A stretch of 28,656 nt of DNA from Salpingoeca rosetta. Its lineage: Eukaryota > Opisthokonta > Choanoflagellata > Craspedida > Salpingoecidae. The notes beneath the pieces are model-generated. The model ran no database searches. It was not told where the DNA came from and was given only the letters and a program-made list of their open reading frames with translations. Below are positions 17,958 through 28,518 of this stretch, piece by piece. Made by a program: the position numbers and the translations under genes. The stretch is from the NCBI RefSeq assembly GCF_000188695.1, contig NW_004754915.1, positions 180,167 through 208,822 of the forward strand, written 5' to 3'. Each line of letters starts with the position of its first letter. The stretch's first letter is position 1.

Positions 17958-18831
17958 AGCGTCAGCGACCAATTCAACATTCTCACCTTGGACGGATGGG
18001 GCGTCGTCGCCAAGCAAGGTCTCCACGCGAGCGGCAACAAATGGTTTGCTGACGTCAGCAATATCGCGATAGAAGTCAACCCACTCCAGGTTCTTTGTCT
18101 ACCCATTGTGGTTGGTGAAGATGATGAATGGTGATGATGATGATGATGATGATGATGATCAAATGAGACGGAAGGTACGAACATGCACCATCCCCCCCCC
18201 ACTCACACACACACACACAGCCACCACGAACCGGAGAGACGGTGAAATGGAGGGAAGGATAGTCGCCCGCGCTCTTTGCGTAGTGGGGCATGCCACGCGG
18301 AATGAACAGGACATCCCCGGCCGTCAGCAGGGGCTCCGCCGCCGTGTCCGCCGCAACCGTGCTCGCAGGCCGCTCCCACGGTCGACCAACCATCTGCTCC
18401 CACGCAACACATGCATGTGCACAGCCTAGCGCGTGAGTGGGCGAGCGAATGCCGTGATTGCGCAAGTGTGCTGGGGCGAGTTGCAAGTGTATGTCGCCTA
18501 GCCTGCCACTCCACGAGACCACGGGCTCAACCAAACAGAGGCATTGCTTGCAAGCAAGCATGCTGTCAACAATGACCTGGTGACGCAAAGGCATCGGGAA
18601 CTTGGTGTTCTTCAGCACCCACTCCTTCCGCCCATCCGTCTGCACAATAAGGCCATCCTGCAGGGCGATGAACATGGACATGTGCGGGTGCGTGCGTGCA
18701 TTGCGGGTGCTTGTGAGCGCGAAGAGTGCAAAACAAGGACTCTCTCTTCTCAGAAAAGGCTCCACTTGCATGTCACACAAGTACATGTCACACAAGTACA
18801 TGTCACACACACATGTTTCACACACACACAT

Positions 18832-18868
<37 letters not shown>

Positions 18869-20826
18869 GTTCACACCAAACACACGCACGCACACACACA
18901 AGTTTCACACACACACAAGTTTCACACACACACACATGTTCACACCAAACACACACACGCACACACACACACACACGCACACGCACACACCTTGTTGTCA
19001 GTGTGCTCGACAAATCCCTGGCTGGCGCGCGGGGTGAGATACATATTGGCCATGTACGCAAGCCCAGTCTCTTGCTGCACACCATGCATGAGCCTGAAGC
19101 AACACCAGCAAGCCATCAGCACAGGCACATGTGTGAATGATGGGAGAAGAAGCTGTATCCACGCATGTGTCGTGGCATTTGCAGGCATGCACTCACTCCC
19201 GCGCTCGCATGCGTGCAAACACGATGAATTGCACGACCCCACGCCACACTCACCCTGCGAGTGGCTGCCAGTAAGCGGGGACGATGTTGCAGACGATGGT
19301 GCATCCGTCCAAGTACGCGTGGTACGCATCGGGGTATTTGTCGTTCAGGCTGCCCATGCCGTGCTTCACCTGAAGGCGTGCGCAGGAAACAGCAACGCGC
19401 CAGCCGTGTGCGTGCGTCACATATTGGATGGTTGCTTGGGAAGAACAGGAAGCGAAGCCGATGTCGTTGGAAAGGGAGAGAAACAGGCAGGCTCCACGAG
19501 ATTGACAATACCTCAAGACACACACACACACACACAGACACACACAGACACACAGACACAGACACAGACACAGACAGACACACAGACAGACACACACACA
19601 CACACACAGACACACACAGACAGAGGGGACGTACGAAAGCGCAGTTTGCCTGGGTCTTATTTGTCTCGGGAGAAAGCAGCTCTTCATCGTGCGCGGTGGC
19701 GGCATGAATCTCTGTGGCATTGCAGTCGACCAAAAGTGAGCTTGCTGAGACAGGAAGCACAGGGCAAGCAGGCATGCACGCAGGCAGGCAAACGAAACAC
19801 ACAACGAGACAGTCAGACACTCACACACACACATGCACACACACTCACACACACACACTAACGCAGGAGAAGGTCAATGTGGGAGAGGTTGGAGTTGAGC
19901 CCCGCGTAGTAGTCGTCAACGCGCTTGATGTGAAACGGGTGCTCGTCCGTGTATGTGTAGAAGAGGTTCACCAGCGACAACGGGGAAATGACCTTGGACA
20001 GAGCACCGGGAACAGCTGCAACCAAGCCGAAAAAGGGCACCATCAGTCCAGCGACCACAATGGAACAGCGAGCGAAAACACAACAAGCAACATCACACGA
20101 TCGTGTGCTCCACACGTGATCCCATCCCTACCGTGGTCGTTTGGGCCTTCAATGTCAAACTCAATCTGCCAACCACAGCGTGAACCAATCAACCAACAGC
20201 GTCCAGTGTGAGCGCAGCTCCTGCCTCGTGCAAATGCACACAACAGCGCAAACACCCCGATCGCCCTCACAACGCACACACACATATGCATACACGTTGT
20301 GTATTACCTGAGGATGAGCAGCAAAGGGAACGGCTGGGTCGTGAGGGGAAGAGGCTGGCTGCTTGCCCTGCTCCTTCACGTCCTGCTCTTCTTGGTTGTC
20401 GTCTGGCTGCTGCAGTTCCTCCGCCACTTTCTTGGACGTTGCCACCTTCATACGCTGCACAAACGACAACGCATCTTCTTCACCACCATCGCTGCCCTTC
20501 TGGGTCTCGGATGCCGGCTCCGGTGTTGCCGCGGGCTCCTCATGCGCTCCTGCTGGTTGCTGCTGCTGCTGCTGCTGCTGCTGCGGTTTGGGTGGTGCTG
20601 TCGATGGTGTTGTTGATGGTGGTGGAGTCGTTGTCGTTGGAGACAGCACCACAAATGCCAGTGCACCCAACAGCACCAAAGCCAATGCAATGGACACCAG
20701 CTTTGCTGCCCCTACACCGCCACCGCCAGCCTGCTTGGCAGCCTTCTTCTGACTCTGCTTCTTGTCACTGCCACCTTGCGCAGTGGCCGTCACAGCCTTC
20801 TTCTTCCTCTGTCGCACGTCCGCCAT
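15257..20826 (-). CDS. Membrane-anchored ribosomal-oxygenase-like JmjC hydroxylase (RIOX family)
   Basis: Predicted Fe(II)/2-oxoglutarate protein hydroxylase. Exons: 20826-20308, 20165-20132, 20015-19859, 19740-19635, 19369-19254, 19093-18991, 18657-18577, 18393-18232, 18098-17987, 17727-17616, 17441-17356, 17052-16901, 16593-16428, 16084-15951, 15676-15257; phases agree, about 819 residues. A basic N-terminus precedes one membrane segment (about 43-61, VSIALALVLLGALAF) and a Gln/Pro linker. The YYAGL motif typical of RIOX lies ahead of the cupin. The active site is complete: MYLTP preceded by Asn327, His341-x-Asp343 (EHTDN), Lys356 (GRKEW), His409 (FIPRGMPHYA). Downstream exons fit the RIOX dimerisation and winged-helix regions; the tail is acidic. 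Known RIOX1/2 are nuclear or nucleolar and lack such an anchor; positive-inside logic puts the catalytic part in the lumen. An alternative start at 20859 would add 11 residues. Substrate unknown. Confidence 0.85.
15690..15753. repeat. (GT)n tract in the last intron of the JmjC gene
   Basis: GT run with CG interruptions just upstream (sense) of the last exon; on the sense strand it is (CA)n ending close to the acceptor ACGCAG. Confidence 0.85.
16268..16409. repeat. CA-rich repeat with CCA interruptions in a JmjC gene intron
   Basis: A degenerate CA/CCCACA tract in the intron between exons 12 and 13; TG/TGGG on the sense strand. Confidence 0.9.
16735..16890. repeat. Long (CA)n microsatellite in a JmjC gene intron
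   Basis: About 155 bp of CA dinucleotides with few CG interruptions, filling half of the intron between exons 11 and 12; (TG)n on the sense strand. Confidence 0.95.
17819..17956. repeat. (CAA)n then (CAG)n compound triplet array in a JmjC gene intron
   Basis: A CAA array (about 17830-17904, with one CAG) is followed by about 17 CAG units (about 17905-17955). It lies in the intron between exons 8 and 9. The sense strand reads (CTG)n then (GTT)n, beginning about 30 nt after the donor at 17986. Confidence 0.95.
18119..18160. repeat. (GAT)n triplet run in a JmjC gene intron
   Basis: GAT units with one GGT in the short intron between exons 7b and 8; ATC on the sense strand. Confidence 0.9.
18772..18985. 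repeat. Minisatellite of TCACACAAG / TTTCACACAC units
   Basis: Several short units (CATGTCACACAAGTA three times, then CATGTTTCACACACA and AAGTTTCACACACAC copies) mixed with CA runs and a repeated GTTCACACCAAACACAC. It sits in the intron between exons 6 and 7 of the JmjC gene. Confidence 0.85.
19516..19622. repeat. CA/CAGA compound microsatellite in a JmjC gene intron
   Basis: CA runs interspersed with CAGA units in the intron between exons 4 and 5 of the JmjC gene. Confidence 0.9.
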
Positions 20827-20930
20827 ATCCTTCTTCCTCCAAAACAGCAGAGCAAACAAAAGTAAAAACTTTATGGTGCGGGTGATTCGATGTTATTTTA
20901 AACACGGGAACTGCTTGTGTGTGAGCGGAT
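20827..20930. promoter_or_regulatory. Compact bidirectional promoter between the JmjC and RING genes
   Basis: Only 104 nt separate the ATG of the minus-strand JmjC gene (20826) from the ATG of the plus-strand RING gene (20931). The interval holds two A/T-rich stretches (TTATTTTAAA near 20893 and AAAAACTTTATGG near 20865) in GC-rich surroundings. If both starts are right, the two 5' UTRs overlap or are very short. Confidence 0.55.
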
Positions 20931-22957
20931 ATGGGTGCAGTGTTGGCGACTACGTTTCCGCTCAGGCCCTTCACGCCAGCGCGGCCGCCGCTGCTGTTGT
21001 CTGGTCGCGACTGGCAAACCTTCCACGCCGTCCGCCTCGTCCTCGCCGGTGTGTGTGTGTGTGTGTGTTTGTTTGTGTGTGTTGTGTGTTGTGTGTTGTG
21101 TGTTGTGTGTTGTGTGTGTCTGTGTGTGTCTGTGTGTGTGTGTCTGTGTGTGTGTCTGTGTGTGTGTCTGTGTGTGTCTGTGTGTGTGTCTGTGTGTGTG
21201 TGTCTGTGTGTGTGTGTGTCTGTGTGTGTGTGTCTGTGTGTGTGTGTGTTTGCTGCAGCATTTTGTGTTGTGCGTCAGTCTGGTTTTGTCTGCCCGGTGT
21301 GCTCAACTTCATCTGCTGGATACGATCCCTCCCCACCCCAAACCTCCTCTCACAACGAACAGGCTGGGCGATTGCGAGCTACATCAAAGGTCATCACTTG
21401 CGGGAGAATGTCGTCAACGCATCGCCGTTCTTCCAGCTGCACCTGCGGCCAGAAGCCCGCAAGTTCCTCAAGACGGCCCACTTTGTGCTATGGTACGTGT
21501 CTTCGCGGTTGGTGCTCACGTCCACCAACGCCCGCAGCGTGCTGAAGCGCATCGTCATGCTGCTGCGCAGATACAACCCACGCATCGTGGCGCTGGTGGC
21601 CGCGCTGGCCGTCGTCTCCTTCGACGAGGCCCTATTCATGGCCGTCCACCTCTTGATGAACGCAAAACGAAACCTCATCGGCCGCCCCTGGCAGCACCCG
21701 CAGCAAGAGCGACAGCCTTCAGACGCACCACAACAACACCGCCCGCACCAACGGCGGCGGCGGCAACGGCGGCAGAAGCACGGCCACCAGCAACACCAAC
21801 GCCGCGATCTGTTGTCGACTTCACCGTCGCCATATCCACGCCCGGCATCGTCCCTCGCACATGCAGCTGCATCGTGGACGGCAGCACCAGGGGACGGCAC
21901 AGAGGCACCCCCATATCCACTCGTCTCGCCTTCGCTGCAGCCTGGCCACAGCCTAGCGGCCTATCCACACCGTGAGCTTGGGCAGAGCGGGACAGATTAC
22001 CTTCATGATGATGTTGACGATGACGATGATGATGTTGATGTTGATGATGTTGATGATGTTGATGATGATGATGTTGAGAGCGTCCGTAGCAGCGACAGCA
22101 GCAGCGATGCTGATGATCTGTACAGCGATGCTGCTGACGAAGATGGAGCGGGCAGGCGGGGCGGGCCAGTGAGCAGAAGAACAAGAAGAAGAACAAGAAG
22201 AAGAACAAGAAGAAGAATGGGGCGGCGGCGTGCGCATATTCGGGAGGAGCCTGTTGGGGAGGATGACAGAATGCTGTTGCTGGACACACCCACCATCCCA
22301 TCGCCACCAGTACAAGATAGTGACGGCCGTCGTGACAGCACCCTCACGACGACTGTGAGTTATAGCGCAGGCAGGAGCATCGCCGCTGGTGACGGTGGCA
22401 CTGTTGCACACAGAGCTAGTCACGATGATCGTGACAATGATGCTGACGATGTTGCTGACAATGGGAATAACTGTCGTGGCGGCGATGATGACGCTAATGA
22501 TGATGATGACGCTAATGATGATGATGACGATGGCAATGACGGTGACGCTGGCGTTAACCGTGTTGATGATATGGATGGCGCCGGCATGCGAGATGGGCCA
22601 ATGTGCAGCATCTGCCGGGAAGTAACGCGGACACGCCGCGTGTTCTCGTTCTGTCCCGTCAGCGATTCCCACGTGTGTCACTGGGATTGCATGCAGGCAT
22701 GGTACGACAGCGGGCAGGCCATGGCGCACTGCTGCCCCGTGTGCCGCACGCGCTTACAGCTGACGCCCACACCGCTGCACGACCACATCGTCATCACCTT
22801 GCTCTCCAAGAAGTACTGGACCAGCGTAGCAAACCGAACGCTGCTGCACGTCGCCTCGCTCAGCACGGCCGTTGTCGGGTACGCAACCCTCGTTGGTCTT
22901 GACGCTATGCGCAAAGTCTACCGCCCGGGCCACGGCAGGCGCCTGCCGCTCTCATGA
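20931..22957 (+). CDS. RING-type (RING-H2-like) probable E3 ubiquitin ligase with acidic middle region
   Basis: Two exons, 20931-21048 and 21363-22957, joined in phase, about 570 residues. The N-terminal 150 residues are ordered-looking and helical, with a hydrophobic stretch (IVALVAALAVVSF); I do not recognise the family. Residues about 165-250 are Gln/Arg/His/Pro-rich. An Asp-rich block, encoded largely by GAT triplets (about 22007-22075), an RRTRR-repeat basic block and a second Asp/Asn-rich block follow. The zinc-binding domain spans about 454-500: C454-x2-C457-x12-C470-x5-H476-x2-H479-x2-C482-x14-C497-x2-C500. This is RING-H2-like but with a longer third-to-fourth ligand gap than usual; a RING-CH reading is also possible because C478 is available. 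A weakly hydrophobic segment (VASLSTAVVGYATLVG) lies near the C-terminus. Likely ubiquitin transfer; substrate unknown. The start is supported only by phase and context. Confidence 0.72.
21049..21249 (+). repeat. (GT)n/TGTC microsatellite beginning at the splice donor of the RING gene
   Basis: About 200 bp of GT with TTGT and TGTC variants. It starts at the donor itself (exon ends 21048) and fills the first two thirds of the only intron. The remainder to 21362 is unique sequence, including an open stretch that does not fit the reading frame of exon 2. Confidence 0.95.
22005..22078 (+). repeat. Coding (GAT/GTT)n triplet tract in the RING gene
   Basis: Mixed GAT, GAC and GTT triplets encode a run of Asp broken by Val. 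A second GAT/AAT-rich block at about 22426-22540 encodes Asp/Asn. Both are in frame with the RING domain downstream. Confidence 0.85.
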
Positions 22958-23470
22958 CCTGCTTGACAAAACGGACACTGGGGACAAGAGCATGGTTGTG
23001 CTCAAATCATGCACGTGACCGTATGTGTGCATGAGTCTGTGAGATTTATCGTCCTGGTGGGGTGTCACCATGGTTTTGTTCTTCCGTGTTGCGACAACCG
23101 CCACTCGTTACACTGGGTTCTACTGCCTTGTTGCTGGGGATGACTACTGAGGGGCGTGAGAGCATGGAAACCAGCCAAGAGGAAGGAATAAACGACAGGA
23201 ATAAGCAGCACGCAGGCCAAAATGACGGGCGATCAAACATGCACAGGGGTTGTGGGAGGAGGGGGGGGGGTTGCAAGAAATACACAGCCAGCATTTGGGG
23301 AGGTAGTGTAGGTGGAAACTCAGACAGGCAAGCTGATTCCCTGACAGAACGAGACTGCATCAGATTTCACACACACAAACACGCATGTGCATGTACACAC
23401 ACGCATGTACACACACGCATACACACACACACACAATCACAATCACAATCACACATAGATCCAGGCCGCA
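22958..23470. other. Convergent intergenic region between the RING and CCDC39 genes
   Basis: 513 nt between two stop codons facing each other. A plus-strand AATAAA at 23187-23192, 230 nt after the RING stop, is a candidate poly(A) signal. There is a G run near 23261-23269, CA-rich sequence at about 23368-23437 and a short CAATCA repeat. No coding similarity was seen. Confidence 0.5.
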
Positions 23471-26172
23471 TCAGCCGTAGGTGGGCCTGCCCCTGCGTGC
23501 GGCGCCACGTGCACCGCTCGTTGATGCCGCGCTGCGTCGTGTGGACGCAGAGCTTCGCGCAGAGAGGGGCCGTGACCCAGACACGCTCAGGCCACCGAGC
23601 CCGCCGGCACTCGCTGTTGTCCGTGTGCCCCGCGGGCCAGCGGAGGTGCGCCCTGCTGTCACGGTTGTCGACTTGCGTGTGCCGCGTGTGCGGGCAGCGG
23701 TTGAGCGGGTTGTCGGGCGGGTGGTGAGCCCGCTCCGCCCAGACTCGGGCCGCGTCGGCAGCCCAAACTGTACACATGCAACGCATACGCACGTGGATGA
23801 ACACGAGTCGTGCGTGGTATTGTGATTGTGTGTGTGTGCACGCGCAATGTGTGTGTGTGTGTGTGTGTGCTGTGGCTCACCTCAAAGGTGGTGGTTGAGA
23901 CGGGGCGCTGCGATGTGTACTTGGCGACGACGTCGTTGGCCGTGGGCGGGAGCGTGCGCTGGGTCGTCCTGCGTGTGCTGCGCGTCGACGCAACGCTGCT
24001 GCCGCGCGAGCTCTGTACACACGTCATCGTGGTGAGGGAGTGGTGGTGGTGGTGTGTGTGTGGGGGGGGGGTGAGGTGAGACGAGAATCACGCTTGCGAG
24101 GCGATAACCCAGCACACATGAGCAAGCAAGCGAGCAAGCAAGCAAGCAAAACAAAACAAAACAAACAAACAAACAAACAAACAAACAAACAAACAAACAA
24201 ACAAACAAACAAACAAACAAACAAACAAACAAACATACATACAAAGAAACAAACACACACACACACACGCGCGCACGCAAACATAAACAAGCATAAACAA
24301 ACACAGTCCTTACCCCGTATCTGCTGCCGGGGACGCTGTGTGTGGGCGCCTTGATGCCGTGCTGGTCATAGAGCATCTGCAGCTGCACAGCAACGTCGGC
24401 ATTGTTGCGCACAACACCGTCAATCCCACGCATCATGCGGCCGATGGTGTCTCGCAGCTGCCGCAGCTGGAAGTCCTTGTGCGCCAGCTCAGCGTCGTTG
24501 CCGTCTGCCTTTGCACGTGCCGCGTGCTCGGCCTTGAGCTGCTCGCTCTGGCGGGTTGCGCGCTGCAGCTTGTGCTGATGGTGGTGGCAAGGAGGAGGTG
24601 TTGAACAAGGGGGAGGGGGAGGTGTGATGATGAGGAGATAGAGGGAGAAGGATGTGGGTTGCCGGTAAACATTTGTTCAACGTCAACGATCATGTGAAGC
24701 AACACCGATCAGGTGACAAATATTGACCCGCACCACCTCGACTTTTCCAATACAGCAACGGACCTCGCAAACTCCAACAGCTACAAGCGCATCACAACCA
24801 CAACCACACCTCACAACTGTAACACATACACACGCCCCTTTACGTTCTGCCCACAACTCACAACTGCAACCACACCACCACCACCAGCACTCCATGTGCC
24901 TTCATCGCACCATCTGCTCTGTGAGTTCGGAGTCGAGAGCGGAGAGTTCTGCTGCTGCGCGGTCGACCTGCGACTGCAGCTGCTGCTCGTCGCGGGCGGC
25001 AGCGAGATCCGCCTCCTCCAGTGCACGCAGCTCCGCATCAAGCTCGTTGCGCTCGTGGTTGAGCGCCTTGTGCTTCTCAAGAAGCGTGTGGTACTGCAGG
25101 GGAGGGCATTGGGGGGGGGGGGAGGTTGGATCGAGACAGCGCGAGGTGGATGCGAGCCAGCAAAGGAGAGGAACGGTGGAGTCAAGCGTACTCTAATTGT
25201 CAGACACAAGCACACACACACACACACACAGACACAAACGCATACACAAACACAGACACAAACGCAGACACAAACACAGACACAGACACATACACAGAGA
25301 CACAAACACATACACACAGAAACATACACAAACACACACACACACAAACACATACACACACACACATACACACATCATGCATACCTTCTTCTCGAGCTGG
25401 GCCTTTGTCTGCTGCTCGGGTGTGTCCTCGCTCACACCGCGGAGAGAGTGCTTGAGCTTTGTGTTGCGTTTTGTCATCTTGGACAGCGTCTTGTGCAATC
25501 CCCGCAACTGGCGCTCCTCCTCTGTAATCTGTTCCTGCAGCTCATCGCCCTGTGCAACGTGGCGTTATTGCACGCAGGATGCAGGATAGGGGATATGGAG
25601 CGTGGGACGTGAGCGGGTGAGCGAACGCAAGTGTGGGAATGTGTGCATGTGCGTACTTGTGTGTGTATGTGTCTGTTTGTGTGCGTGCTTGCATATCCAT
25701 GGCGATTGGATGGATTGCCAAGCACAAGTCAACCAAGATAGCCAGCGTCTCAAACAACATGATTCCACAACCAGCCCGTCCACTCAACCACCACACCACC
25801 AACACGACCACCCACCAACACGACAACCCCCGCCCCCAACACCACCACCACCACCGCCACCGCCATGGTCACCTGGCGCTGCAGCTCCTCCCGCTCCTGC
25901 GCGTGCTTGACAAGGTAGTACGCGTGTGTCTTCGGCTCGCCGTCGTCTGTGGAATCCATCGACATGACAATAATTTCGTACCGCTTCTTCAGCTGGTCAA
26001 TGCGCCCAAACCGCTCGTTCAGCTCTGGGCACAGGGGGAGGGAGGGGGATGGGGACAGGCGCGGTGGTGAGAACGGGAGATGGGGAATGCGAACTCATTT
26101 TAACTCATGTAGACGTGCGGCACTGCACACACATACATACACACACTGCACACACACAAAAGCACACGCACG

Positions 26173-26212
<40 letters not shown>

Positions 26213-26908
26213 CAAGCACACACACAGACACACACAGACACACACAGACACACACAGACACACACAGACACACACCTTTGTTGATGGCAGACTTGTCAGC
26301 CTCCACCTCCCTCTGCTGCTTCTGCAACAGGTCCTTGTGGATCTGAATTTCCTCCAGCCTGTCCTTCATCGTCTGCTGCAGCTGCAGCTTGCGCTGCTCC
26401 AGCGTGTACACGCGGTCCGCCTTGTCGTTAAGCGCCTGTCGAACGCGTTTAATCTCCAGCTTGAGAATGTTCTCCTCCACCAGCAGGTCCTCCTTGGACG
26501 TCACTGTGCGTTTCAAGTCCTTCTCCAGGCGTTTCGTGGCGAGCGTGAGTTGCGTAATGTACTCCTCCTGCCGCTTGTGCTCCTCTGCGTCCGTGTCCAT
26601 CCGGCGCCGCCCAACGCGAATCTGGTCATCAATGGCACTGATCTGCTGGTGCAGCAGCTTGTTCGTCTGCTGCTGCGCCGACAGCTGCTCCTTCAACTCC
26701 GCAATCTGCGCCTCGTACTTCTCCTTCTCTCCGCTCGTCCTGGCACCCAAAACGTGGTGGTGGTGGAGGTGGTGGTGGTGATGATGAGAAATTGCGTGTG
26801 TTTGGTGCAAAATGCGTGAAACACGTGCAGCAGTCACAAGCGCACACACATGAGCACAGGCAACAAGGCAAGCAGAAGCATGTGGGTACACAGACACACA
26901 AAAGCAAA

Positions 26909-26994
<86 letters not shown>

Positions 26995-27750
26995 AACCCA
27001 TCAGCGCCACTCACTGTTTTCCTTCGAGCTTCTGCAGCTTGCGCTCGAGGTTTGCAATCTGAAAGTCGAGCTGGTACATGAGCTGCGCCTGCTTGGACAG
27101 GTCCTTTTCCATCGTGCGGATGCGTGCCTGCGCCTTGGCGTTGGCGGCCTCGCTGCCCTTGAGCTCCTGCGACAACCGCGCGTGCTCTTCTTCAAGCTGT
27201 TTCACCCGCTCTGCCGCCTTAAACTGCACCTGACGCATTGCCGCCACCTCCTTCAGGATGGACTCTTGCTCCCTCTCCTCCCCCTCCAACAGCTGCGCTA
27301 GCTGCTGCTCGCGCTCCTCAGCCGTCAGCTGCCGCTTCTGCATGGATGTGATGTTCTCCCTGGCCTTGGCCACCTCCTGCTCAAGATCATCACACCGGCG
27401 TGTCCGCTCAACCAGCTGCTTCTGCAGGGACGTCAGCTCCGCCTTCTTCGCCGACAGGTCCGTGGCCGTCTTGGACAGGGTGATTCGCAGCGTACGCAGC
27501 TCGTCCGTGTATGTGTCCAGCTGCTTCTCCTCCCGCAGTTGGTGCTCGCGGGCCTTGAGCATGCGCCGCTCGGTCATGTTCACCTCCGCCTCAACCTCGC
27601 GGTTCGTCTTCTTCTGCTCGGCGAGAAACGCGTCCTTCTCCCGAATCAGCGCATCCTGCAGAGAGGGAGTGTTTTTGTGTTTGTGTGAGTGTGAGTGAGT
27701 TTGTGAGTGTGTGTGTGAGAGAGAGAGAGACAGAGAGAGAGAGAGACAGA

Positions 27751-27786
<36 letters not shown>

Positions 27787-28438
27787 TTGAGAGAGAGAGT
27801 GTGTGTGTGTGTGTGTGTGTGCGTAGTCGTTCGGTTGGAGCTCAGGAATTAAATCGGAAATGCCAAGGTTCGCCCACGTGTGCAAAGTTGAACCAGAAAC
27901 GCACGTGCCATCTCTTCCAATCTCAACACATCCCTTCATCGCCGTTCCCCCGCCCCCTCAACCAAACACCACACAGTTCTGCCACTCACGTTCTCTGCAA
28001 TGTGCTGCCTGAGGTTCGCGAATGCTTCTGCCTCTGTTGTGATTTCCTGGTCCCTCTCCTCCATCTTGGCAATCACGCCCTCCCACAGGCCCGTGATCTC
28101 CTGCTGCTGCTCGTGCAGCTTTGCATACTCCTCGCTCGCCTTGTCAAGCCCTACGGTGTGCGTGCGTGAGTGCGTGCATGTTGGTGAGTGAGTAATGGTG
28201 TATGTTGGTGAGGAAGTGTGTGCGTGCGTGTGTGCGTGCGTGCGTGTGTGCGTGTGTGCGTGCGTAGTGCTGTGAAGGTGTGTTTGCGGCATGGGCGTCG
28301 AAGAATACAGCAAAAAAAAAGGAGTTGAGGCCGTGACGTGAAAGCACAACTGTGTCGTGTGACGGTGCACTGAGCGACTTCCTCACCCATGCGCTGCGCC
28401 TGGGTCTCCATGACTTGATGCTCCAAATCACGGCGTGC
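23471..28438 (-). CDS. CCDC39: CCDC39, axonemal 96-nm ruler coiled-coil protein (5' end off window)
   Basis: With CCDC40 this protein forms the ruler that sets the 96-nm repeat on ciliary doublets, docking inner dynein arms and the nexin-dynein regulatory complex. Exons seen: 28438-28387, 28150-27990, 27655-27015, 26739-26276, 26024-25873, 25549-25385, 25093-24911, 24574-24314, 24012-23881, 23767-23471; all phases agree, 835 residues visible. Nearly all is heptad coiled coil rich in Glu, Gln, Lys, Leu and Arg. Diagnostic segments match the family: [28 protein letters not shown], then LKKRYEIIV and [19 protein letters not shown]. The C-terminus is a Ser/Thr/Arg-rich tail, as in animal CCDC39. 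By comparison with the animal protein (about 940 residues), roughly the first 190 are missing beyond the right edge. No break is seen. Confidence 0.93.
24130..24260. repeat. (AAAC)n tetranucleotide array in a CCDC39 intron
   Basis: AAGC units grade into AAAAC and then a long AAAC run (about 24160-24235). It lies in the intron between the exons at 24012 and 24314. On the sense strand it is (GTTT)n. Confidence 0.95.
25206..25378. repeat. CA/CAGACA/CATACA compound microsatellite in a CCDC39 intron
   Basis: CA run followed by CAGACACAAACG-type and CATACACA units, filling the intron between the exons at 25093 and 25385; TG/TCTG on the sense strand. Confidence 0.9.
26173..26275. repeat. (CA)n and (CACACAGA)n tract running into a splice donor of CCDC39
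   Basis: A CA run (about 26173-26210) and about six CACACAGA units (about 26220-26275). The right end is the donor of the exon at 26276-26739, so on the sense strand the intron starts with GTGTGTGTCTGTG. Confidence 0.9.
26908..26991. repeat. (CA)n microsatellite in a CCDC39 intron
   Basis: About 42 CA units in the intron between the exons at 26739 and 27015; (TG)n on the sense strand. Confidence 0.95.
27715..27822. repeat. (GA)n/GACA and (GT)n tract in a CCDC39 intron
   Basis: Purine tract of GA with CAGA interruptions (about 27717-27799) followed by a GT run to about 27822. On the CCDC39 sense strand it is a (TC)n pyrimidine tract, lying toward the acceptor side of the intron 27656-27989. 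Confidence 0.9.
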
Positions 28439-28518
28439 CTGCAAAACAGCAGCGTGTGAGGTGGGTGAAAAAGCACAAAATACACGCACACACACACAGG
28501 CACAAACAGGTAGACACG

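Noticed and set aside
18772..19620. Regularly spaced short repeats considered as a CRISPR array
   Set aside because: The units are degenerate CA-rich simple repeats without unique spacers, in an intron of a eukaryotic gene.
21250..21362. Open stretch with QHFVLCVSLVLSARC considered as an extra exon of the RING gene
   Set aside because: It is not in the frame of the downstream exon, while a donor at 21049 and acceptor at 21362 join the flanking exons in phase. It is probably intron.
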